From assembly GCA_963851045.1 (NCBI GenBank), contig CAWKNC010000002.1, positions 558,001-622,000 of the forward strand: a stretch of DNA of 64,000 nt. The letters run 5' to 3'. Under the pieces are notes generated by a model. It was not told the DNA's origin, made no database searches, and saw only the letters and a program-made list of their open reading frames with translations. The stretch's first letter is position 1, and each line of letters opens with the position of its first letter. The DNA comes from WHSW01 sp963851045. Its GTDB lineage: Bacteria > Actinomycetota > Thermoleophilia > Solirubrobacterales > 70-9. The position numbers and the translations under genes are program-made. Below are positions 58,850-64,000 of the stretch, piece by piece.

Positions 58850-60057
58850 CGCGTGCGTCCCAAGTCCGTGTCGAGGGCACGGATGACGTCGAGAGTGAAG
58901 TCATGTGCTCGCTCGACGGCCTGCGGATCGATCGCCGCTTGCACGTCGGTGGGGAGGTGGTGATTACTCGGGACGACGGCGCCCGGCTCCAGGCACGTGA
59001 TCGTGGTCGATCGATAGCGGCGAATCCGCGCGGCGAAGGCATCGGTGGCGGACCCGTGGGCGAGACCCGAGGCCCGATACAGGCGCTCGCCGTCGGCATC
59101 TGCCTCCGCGATCGCCTCACAGAGCTGCGTCAGTCGCGAGCTGTAGTCGAAGCTCACGGCGAGCCCGTCGGAGGTGACGAAGCGGACGTCGCCGCGACCG
59201 ACCGAGTCGACGTTGATGACCCAGCTCGTCGCAGGATCGAGCTGCTTGCGATGACGGCGCAAAAACGATCGCATTCCCTCGAACATGCATTCCTCGCCGC
59301 CGGTGATCACGACCCAGACATCGAGATTCTTGGGCAGGTCCGCGTCAAGGGCCTCAGCGAGCGAGAGAACCGTGGCGACTCCGGACGCATTGTCGTTGGC
59401 GCCGGGAACGACCGCCGACAGCTGGAGCTCGATGAGGGCGAAGATCGCAATCAGCAGCACCAGCGTCGGTAGGAGCTGGATCAGCGACAGGACCGATGAG
59501 TCGATGCCGGCGGCGCGCGCGCCGAGGATGGGAACCAGTACGGCAAGCGACCAGAAGATCAACCGCGTCGGCGTCACGCGGATGCCCAGCGCGCGGCCCA
59601 AGCGCGCGATACCCGCTAGCCGTCCGCGCTTGTAGATCAGGCCTGTGCGAGCGGCGTCGATATGCGCGCACAAAACCAGCGTCGCATCGGCCTTGGCGCC
59701 CGGCGTCCGGGCGACGACGTTTTGGGAGAGCCGGCGAAAGAACAGTCGGCGCAGCAGGTACAGGCGGGTGTTGAGGTCGAGGTACAGGGAGGTGGCGGCG
59801 ACCAGCACCAGCGCAAAGCCCACCTCCGGGGAGGACACGGCGATCAGGCTGCCGACGAACGCGACCAGGCAGTGCAGCCCGAGAATCAGCCCGAGCTGGG
59901 GGTGGACGTGGATTGGCTCCACCTCCACACGCCGACCCTGCTTTCGCAGGCGCTCGGCGACGCTGTTCGCAGCGCGCCGCTCGGCATCGGTGCCGGTGAG
60001 TCGCCCCTCGAACGAGCAGAGCTCGCCGATCACCTTCATGCGCCCCGTGGTATCCAC
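58846..60057 (-). CDS. Membrane-embedded M28-family metallopeptidase
   Basis: A 403-residue M28 peptidase whose domain is interrupted by two hydrophobic hairpins (about 55-95 and 165-210). Zinc ligands are visible in the rest: CAHIDAARTG (His132), PGANDNASGV (Asp222), ITGGEECMFEG (Glu255/256), INVDSVGRG and SNHHLPTD near the end. An ATG at 60039 is an alternative start. It overlaps aacS by 4 nt. An aminopeptidase-type protein facing a membrane is implied; the substrate is unknown. Confidence 0.78.
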   Translation of the reverse strand: MDTTGRMKVIGELCSFEGRLTGTDAERRAANSVAERLRKQGRRVEVEPIHVHPQLGLILGLHCLVAFVGSLIAVSSPEVGFALVLVAATSLYLDLNTRLYLLRRLFFRRLSQNVVARTPGAKADATLVLCAHIDAARTGLIYKRGRLAGIARLGRALGIRVTPTRLIFWSLAVLVPILGARAAGIDSSVLSLIQLLPTLVLLIAIFALIELQLSAVVPGANDNASGVATVLSLAEALDADLPKNLDVWVVITGGEECMFEGMRSFLRRHRKQLDPATSWVINVDSVGRGDVRFVTSDGLAVSFDYSSRLTQLCEAIAEADADGERLYRASGLAHGSATDAFAARIRRYRSTTITCLEPGAVVPSNHHLPTDVQAAIDPQAVERAHDFTLDVIRALDTDLGRTR

Positions 60058-60072
60058 GCGAGCGGTGAGCGG

Positions 60073-60237
60073 CTAGACGCGCCCCGGCTGGTTCGCCGTG
60101 GGGGCCTCGGCTTTCAGCTCGGCCTCGTCCCGCTCGCGCCCCTGCTTGTCGATCCGGATTCCCTCGATGATTATCCCGCAGGCTGCCGCGACGATGAGCG
60201 TCACGACGACGCCAAATAGGAATATCCCCAAGGTCAC
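60073..60237 (-). CDS. Small single-helix membrane protein
   Basis: A 54-residue ORF starting at GTG 60237, 5 nt after the stop of the next upstream gene. It has one strong helix (GIFLFGVVVTLIVAAACGIII, first 25 residues) followed by a charged tail with KQGRERDEAELKAE. Tight spacing before the M28 gene and after 60243-60422 supports a minus-strand operon. No family recognised. Confidence 0.6.
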   Translation of the reverse strand: MTLGIFLFGVVVTLIVAAACGIIIEGIRIDKQGRERDEAELKAEAPTANQPGRV

Positions 60238-60242
60238 GGCGC

Positions 60243-60422
60243 TTACTTTCGGGGCGGGAGGACGACTGCGCCGAGGGCCAGGATCGACGGGACCCAGAGG
60301 CCCACGAATATGCCTTCGGACTTGTCGTCGGTGACGAAAAACAGGGTCACGGACAAAAGGAACGAGAGAAAGGCCGCGAGCAGGATCAGGGCGCGCGCCT
60401 TGTCGGTACTGGTCTGCGGCAT
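60243..60422 (-). CDS. Small two-helix membrane protein
   Basis: A 59-residue ORF from the ATG at 60422: two predicted helices (ALILLAAFLSFLLSVTLFFV and GIFVGLWVPSILALGAVVL) joined by TDDKSE. TAGGTT lies 7 nt before the ATG, so it may be leaderless. It starts the minus-strand group of 60243, 60073, M28 and aacS. An in-frame extension to 60515 would run through the tRNA and is not used. Confidence 0.62.
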   Translation of the reverse strand: MPQTSTDKARALILLAAFLSFLLSVTLFFVTDDKSEGIFVGLWVPSILALGAVVLPPRK

Positions 60423-60429
60423 CGAACGA

Positions 60430-60435
60430 AACCTA
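60430..60435 (-). promoter_or_regulatory. Leaderless-type -10 element of the small membrane protein operon
   Basis: TAGGTT on the minus strand, 7 nt before the ATG at 60422. Confidence 0.4.
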
Positions 60436-60490
60436 CCGGGTTGGGCCAGCCTGCCGTGGACATTCCCGAACGGATCGAGAAACGGCCGAG

Positions 60491-60574
60491 TGCGGCGGGT
60501 GGGACTCGAACCCACATGCCCCGAAGGACAGCGCCTTTTGAGGGCGCCCTGTCGACCAATTGCAGCACCGCCGC
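60491..60574 (-). tRNA. tRNA-Leu(CAA)
   Basis: Class II cloverleaf on the minus strand: 7-bp acceptor GCGGCGG/CCGCCGC with discriminator A, a 3-bp D stem, anticodon stem GCGCC/GGCGC with loop CTCAAAA (anticodon CAA), a long variable arm closed by TGTCC/GGGCA, and T arm GTGGG/CCCAC around TTCGAGT. The CCA is not encoded. Confidence 0.95.
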
Positions 60575-60592
60575 TAGCGCGTCCATTGTGAC

Positions 60593-60617
60593 GACCCGCC
60601 CCGTAACGGGGCGGGTC
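60593..60617 (-). terminator. Perfect GC-rich hairpin after the secreted M28 gene
   Basis: Perfect 11-bp arms GACCCGCCCCG / CGGGGCGGGTC with loop TAA, lying between the stop of the minus-strand M28 gene (60645) and tRNA-Leu. It has no T-tract, so it may be an actinobacterial I-type terminator or a processing signal. Confidence 0.5.
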
Positions 60618-60644
60618 GGTGCGTACGGAGGTTCTGGGCTCGAT

Positions 60645-62216
60645 CTAGCGGACGAGCGACGATCCAGCGTGGTCGCGCGCGGCCGTGGTCTTGGCGCGGG
60701 CGGCCTTACCCGACCCACCCGACTTCAGCGCGCCAAGGTCGAACGCGTAGTTCATGACCGCGTCGGCCACAGCGTCGGCCATCGGGTCGAGCGACTTCTT
60801 CGACACATTGCCGATGTCGTCGCACTTCTCGTGGTAGCACGCGTCATAGGGCTTGTCGGCCTTACCGCCGTAGAGCTTTTGCTCCTTCTTCGTCTTGATC
60901 CCTTCGGCGCCGCTGAAGAGACCGCCCGACGGAATCCCGGCAGTGATGAACGCGAGGTAGTCAGAGCGCCCGTCGAACGCGGTCTCGCCGCTCGGCAGGT
61001 CCTCCGCCTTGAAGAACTTCGCGAAGTTCTTCTCGATCGCGCTCGATCCCTTCGGCCCGGCGGCGTCGAAGGCAGAGCCATCGCCGTCGTAGACCTGGCG
61101 AACGAAGTTCGGCGAACCGAGCATGTCGAAGTTGAGGTAGAGCTCGATGTCCTTCGCATCCGACTTCTTCAGCGAGGCCACGTATTCCGTCGACCCGATC
61201 AGGCCGACCTCCTCAGCGCCCCACCAGGCGAAGCGGATCTTGTTCTTCGGATGGATTCCGAGGTCGGAGATCTGACTGGCGATCTCAAGCAGCGCGGCGC
61301 TGCCGGTGCCGTTGTCGTTGATCCCCGCTCCCTCCTCAACGCTGTCGAGGTGGGCGCCGGCCATGACGACATGCTCGGCCCTGCCGCCCGGCGTCTCGGC
61401 GATCACGTTCTTTGCCGTCCGCTCGTCGACGCGGGTGGTCGTCTTGATGTGAACGGTGACGCCCGTTGGCCCGCTGGCGACGCCGTTTGCGAGCTCGCTA
61501 CCGAGCTTGAAACTCGTGTCAACGGCGGGGATCTTTGCCTCCGTGCCGAGGGTTCCGTCGACGATCCCGACGCGGTCGGGCTTCTGGCCCTCGTTGAAGA
61601 TGACCGCGGCGGAGGCGCCCGCCTTGGCGGCGTTCTTGACTTTGACCGCAAAGTCGCAGGTGCCCCGCTGGATCAGTGCGACCTTGCCGGCGACGTCGAG
61701 ACCCTCAAAGTCCCTCGCCTTGCAACCGCTCTTGACGCCCGGCTCCTCGGGCGCCGGGATCTCCAGGTTGACCGCGACGAGTTCGGCGGTGACTTCGCCA
61801 CGGCCGGAGAACTCCATCGTGTTGAAGTCCTTGTCCTCCTCATAGGTGGTGGCGGTCGGGGCCGTCTGCTCGAAGACGGTCGGCTTGTCGATCACGAAGG
61901 CCTCGAAGTCGAACTTCTGCGTCGAGACGTCCCAGCCCGCCCCCTTCAGGGTCTTGGCGACGTACTTCACCGAGGCCGCGTATCCCGGGAAGCCCGCGGC
62001 ACGATTGCCGTCGTTTTCCTTGGCGATGCTCTGGAGCTCCTCCAGGTGTCGGTTCATCCCCTTGAAGGCGACGGCGTCGCGGAGATCAGCCGATGCTGCC
62101 GCGGCGGTTTCTGCAGCAGCCGCGCCCTTGGTTCGGTCGGCGGATGCGATGGAGATGCTCGCTATCGCGGCGAGAGCGAGTGCCGTGGACAGCGCGACGA
62201 CGATTCTGGACTTCAC
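60645..62216 (-). CDS. Secreted M28-family aminopeptidase with PA domain
   Basis: About 523 residues from the GTG at 62216, chosen because it begins a signal peptide (RIVVALSTALALAAIASISIASA) after an AAAGG. A protease-associated insert (about 130-260) precedes the catalytic domain: MAGAHLDSVEEGAGINDNGTG (His289, Asp301), FAWWGAEEVGLIGS (Glu335/336), LNFDMLG and CYHEKCDDIGNV with the last His. Typical bacterial leucine aminopeptidase layout (Streptomyces-type), exported to feed peptides. Ends just before the hairpin and tRNA-Leu. Confidence 0.9.
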   Translation of the reverse strand: MKSRIVVALSTALALAAIASISIASADRTKGAAAAETAAAASADLRDAVAFKGMNRHLEELQSIAKENDGNRAAGFPGYAASVKYVAKTLKGAGWDVSTQKFDFEAFVIDKPTVFEQTAPTATTYEEDKDFNTMEFSGRGEVTAELVAVNLEIPAPEEPGVKSGCKARDFEGLDVAGKVALIQRGTCDFAVKVKNAAKAGASAAVIFNEGQKPDRVGIVDGTLGTEAKIPAVDTSFKLGSELANGVASGPTGVTVHIKTTTRVDERTAKNVIAETPGGRAEHVVMAGAHLDSVEEGAGINDNGTGSAALLEIASQISDLGIHPKNKIRFAWWGAEEVGLIGSTEYVASLKKSDAKDIELYLNFDMLGSPNFVRQVYDGDGSAFDAAGPKGSSAIEKNFAKFFKAEDLPSGETAFDGRSDYLAFITAGIPSGGLFSGAEGIKTKKEQKLYGGKADKPYDACYHEKCDDIGNVSKKSLDPMADAVADAVMNYAFDLGALKSGGSGKAARAKTTAARDHAGSSLVR

Positions 62217-62312
62217 GAAAAGGTTGCCTTTCGTTGGCATGGGCGCGGCTTCTGGCCTGCGCGAGGTGGTCGACGGACACTTACCCGGCATGGGCCGCTT
62301 TCATTCAGGGGC

Positions 62313-63008
62313 ATGTGCGGCCGCTACACCCTGACGAATCCAGATCCGATGCGCCTGCGTGCTCGTTTCGACATCCTCGAGTCGGTCGACGGCGTCGATC
62401 CGCCCCGCTTCAACATCGCCCCCACGGATCCCGTTCTCGCCGTGCGCGAGATGGGCCAGGGGACTCGTGAGCTCGGACGGCTGCGGTGGGGCCTCGTCCC
62501 GGGCCGGTGGGCCGAGAAGAGGAGCTCGCGGCCGCTGATCAACGCCAGGGCCGAGACGATCGCGACCCAGCCAGCTTTCGCCGAGGCGTTTAGGGAGCGC
62601 CGCTGTCTGATCTGCGCCGATGGCTTCTATGAGTGGCTGACGGACGAGCGAGGCAAGCGGCCGGTGTGGTTCAGCCGCCCGGACGACGATCTATTCGCGT
62701 TCGCCGGCATCTGGGCGGAGCTTCCGGCTCGCGATGGTGAAGGCGCCGTGCACAGCTGCGCGATCGTCACCTGCGATGCGAACGCGATGATGCGGCCGAT
62801 CCACAATCGAATGCCGGTGATCCTCGAGCGCGAGGTCGAGGCCGCCTGGCTCAGCGATGAGGCTGATGAGGCGGAGCTCGTCAGCATGCTGAAGCCGGCA
62901 CCTGACGACCTCCTCACCTCCCGCGTCGTCTCCGATCTGGTCAACAACGTACGCGAGGATGGGCCGCGGCTGATCGAGCCGCGCGAGGAGCAATCCGCGC
63001 TCTTTTAG
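62313..63008 (+). CDS. SOS response-associated peptidase (YedK/HMCES family)
   Basis: A 231-residue SRAP protein starting MCGRYTLT: the Cys exposed after Met removal is the residue that crosslinks to abasic sites. FNIAPTDPVLAVRE, LRWGLVPGRW, NARAETIAT and YEWLT precede the catalytic-site HNRMPVIL. It protects abasic sites in single-stranded DNA. A longer in-frame ORF upstream (from 60441) has no SRAP homology and is antisense to the M28 gene. Confidence 0.92.
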   Translation: MCGRYTLTNPDPMRLRARFDILESVDGVDPPRFNIAPTDPVLAVREMGQGTRELGRLRWGLVPGRWAEKRSSRPLINARAETIATQPAFAEAFRERRCLICADGFYEWLTDERGKRPVWFSRPDDDLFAFAGIWAELPARDGEGAVHSCAIVTCDANAMMRPIHNRMPVILEREVEAAWLSDEADEAELVSMLKPAPDDLLTSRVVSDLVNNVREDGPRLIEPREEQSALF

Positions 63009-63021
63009 ACGACCGCGGCGC

Positions 63022-63558
63022 TCAGGCCGCGGCTGGTGCGGGTGGGGTGGAGGATCCGGTGTCGCCGGACTCGCCGTGAAGCGGTCCGCCGCCAATTGGC
63101 CGCTCCTCTTCGACGTGCCACTCCTGGTTGAAGCCGAACATCGCGACGATCACGAGAAGCGCCTGAACCCCAACGACAACCAGCGCAAGCGTTCCGAGCA
63201 GGTCCTCCGGCAGAGCCGGGGACTCCAGCCCCTCCTTGGAGCGCGCGAACCATTCGGGCGACGCGATGGCCGCGAAGATGGCGAGGATCACGGCGAGCGC
63301 GGCCGCGACCGGAAGAACACCGCGGTTCCACCGCATGACGAGAAACGCGAAGAGGATGTAGATGGCCGCCCAGCCGAGCGTCATGGATGCGACGCTGGTG
63401 CCCTGAAGCCGCTCCCAGCCACCGAGCGTGATGATGATCAGAAGGGCTGCGCTGACCAGCAGGACGAAGGCGACGATGGCCTTCATCGTCTTGCTTTCGG
63501 CCTTCTCCCGGTTGGGCCGCCACAGCTCGTATCCCTGACGGACAGCGGTCTTCTCCAT
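63022..63558 (-). CDS. Integral membrane hypothetical protein
   Basis: A 178-residue protein with about four hydrophobic helices (AIVAFVLLVSAALLIIITLGG; SMTLGWAAIYILFAFLVM; GVLPVAAALAVILAIFAAI; LLGTLALVVVGVQALLVIVAMF) and a short tail ending in GDTGSSTPPAPAAA. The ATG at 63558 follows TATGCT by 7 nt; the upstream in-frame extension runs through tRNA sequence. No family recognised. Confidence 0.65.
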   Translation of the reverse strand: MEKTAVRQGYELWRPNREKAESKTMKAIVAFVLLVSAALLIIITLGGWERLQGTSVASMTLGWAAIYILFAFLVMRWNRGVLPVAAALAVILAIFAAIASPEWFARSKEGLESPALPEDLLGTLALVVVGVQALLVIVAMFGFNQEWHVEEERPIGGGPLHGESGDTGSSTPPAPAAA

Positions 63559-63565
63559 CGGCGCA

Positions 63566-63571
63566 AGCATA
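63566..63571 (-). promoter_or_regulatory. Leaderless-type -10 element
   Basis: TATGCT on the minus strand, 7 nt before the ATG at 63558. Confidence 0.4.
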
Positions 63572-63626
63572 TGCGCTCGGGCGGCCGTGCGCGACGGTCG
63601 CAGGGGTGTGCGATCTTCTGCGGCGC

Positions 63627-63710
63627 GCGGACGTGGCGGAATTGGCAGACGCGCCAGGTTTAGGTCCTGGTGGGCTAGCGCCCGTGGAGGTTCGAGTCCT
63701 CTCGTCCGCA
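63627..63710 (+). tRNA. tRNA-Leu(UAG)
   Basis: Class II cloverleaf: acceptor GCGGACG/CGTCCGC with discriminator A, the D loop with AATTGGCAGA, anticodon stem CCAGG/CCTGG with loop TTTAGGT (anticodon TAG), a long variable arm (TGGGCTAGCGCCCGT) and T arm GGAGG/CCTCT around TTCGAGT. No encoded CCA. Confidence 0.95.
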
Positions 63711-63744
63711 TAAGGCAGTGCACATGGCAAACTTGGCGGTCCCT

Positions 63745-63816
63745 GGGGGAGTGAGTCAATGGCTACACGCGCGGTCTCCAAAACCGTGAATCCGGGTTCG
63801 AATCCCGGCTCCCCCG
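63745..63816 (+). tRNA. tRNA-Trp(CCA), with an unusual D arm
   Basis: Acceptor GGGGGAG/CTCCCCC with discriminator G (the Trp identity base), anticodon stem GCGGT/ACCGT around CTCCAAA (anticodon CCA), a 4-nt variable loop (GAAT) and T arm CCGGG/CCCGG around TTCGAAT. The D arm AGTC-AATGGCTA-CACG pairs at only two positions, unlike common bacterial tRNA-Trp. No encoded CCA. Confidence 0.75.
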
Positions 63817-63914
63817 TGCCGCTCAGGCTCGGCCAACCGCAACTCGGAGGCCGGGCCTGGGTTTTGGCCGGTGCGCGTCGGCAGGGGCGCGCAATCTTTT
63901 CGAGGGAAAGCCAA

Positions 63915-64000
63915 GTGACGCGAAATCGGGCAGTTTTAATGGCCTTCGCCGCTGCATTGGCGGCGATGGCAATGATCGGCGGGCCGGCGCAGGCGCGCCC
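63915..64000 (+). CDS. N-terminus of a secreted protein, cut by the window edge
   Basis: GTG at 63915 preceded by GAGGGAAAG. The visible 28 residues (MTRNRAVLMAFAAALAAMAM, then IGGPAQAR) form a complete signal peptide with an A-Q-A cleavage region. The mature part lies beyond the window. Confidence 0.5.
   Translation, partial: MTRNRAVLMAFAAALAAMAMIGGPAQAR

Noticed and set aside
60441..62310. Long upstream extension of the SOS-associated peptidase ORF
   Set aside because: It is antisense to tRNA-Leu and the secreted M28 gene; homology begins only at MCGRYT (62313).
63627..63759. ORF extension containing MRTRGLEPPRA through tRNA-Leu
   Set aside because: This is the familiar spurious translation of a tRNA; the gene starts at 63558.
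1..64000. CRISPR arrays, prophage, insertion sequences or riboswitches
   Set aside because: No regularly spaced repeats, integrase, transposase, capsid genes or conserved riboswitch cores were seen.

Overview
The window is a GC-rich, gene-dense chromosomal segment from an actinobacterium. Complete coenzyme F420 biosynthesis (fused FbiC, CofE, CofC, CofD, NpdG), a DivIVA-domain protein, GTP-dependent PEP carboxykinase, many GTG starts and frequent promoters placed like leaderless promoters all point that way. The lysine-rich secreted FG-GAP and Ig-like proteins suggest the Thermoleophilia/Solirubrobacterales, but that placement is inference. I see no insertion sequence, prophage, CRISPR array, rRNA or plasmid function. 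No stretch longer than about 110 bases lacks a gene or tRNA.

Layout. 1-5.6 kb: end of a flavin amine oxidase, pckG, an XRE regulator/nucleotidyltransferase pair with its own operator, a hotdog thioesterase, a malyl-CoA lyase and a GNAT. 5.6-16.9 kb: large secreted proteins, an acyl-CoA dehydrogenase followed by two tandem SCP2-like proteins, an AlkZ-like DNA glycosylase and a glycosyltransferase. 17-22 kb: a MaoC hydratase, two tandem FMN-dependent alpha-hydroxyacid oxidase paralogues (one degenerate and frame-broken), an LLM flavin oxidoreductase and small proteins. 22-31 kb: ethylmalonyl-CoA mutase, MBL hydrolase, ClpS, LysR, crotonyl-CoA carboxylase/reductase with a LOG protein, and a DUF2130 nuclease-like protein. 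31-37 kb: lipoprotein, YgfZ, then a metal locus of multicopper oxidase, ZIP transporter, DtxR-type regulator and NRAMP transporter. 37-41 kb: a GGDEF-EAL-GAF signalling protein, pyrophosphatase and aquaporin. 41-47.2 kb: the F420 locus with two cupins in the middle. 47-60 kb: acyl-CoA and ketone-body metabolism (HMG-CoA lyase, 3-hydroxyacyl-CoA dehydrogenase, two carboxyltransferases, acetoacetyl-CoA synthetase), purine/MTA salvage, DivIVA and M28 peptidases. 60-64 kb: tRNA-Leu(CAA), secreted M28 peptidase, SOS-associated peptidase, tRNA-Leu(UAG), tRNA-Trp(CCA) and the start of a secreted protein.

Functionally, Ccr, Ecm, a MaoC hydratase, an acyl-CoA dehydrogenase and a malyl-CoA lyase, spread over the first 29 kb, together suggest the ethylmalonyl-CoA pathway of acetyl-CoA assimilation. 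PckG would carry the carbon to gluconeogenesis, and the later ketone-body enzymes would feed acetyl-CoA and acetoacetyl-CoA.

Three architectural themes recur. Sixteen genes have a TANNNT -10 element 6-8 nt before the start codon. At three divergent gene pairs the two -10 elements share one central TA. Convergent genes end almost stop-to-stop, several on a shared CTAG. Four genes carry an apparent single-base frame break, which may be sequencing error or real decay.
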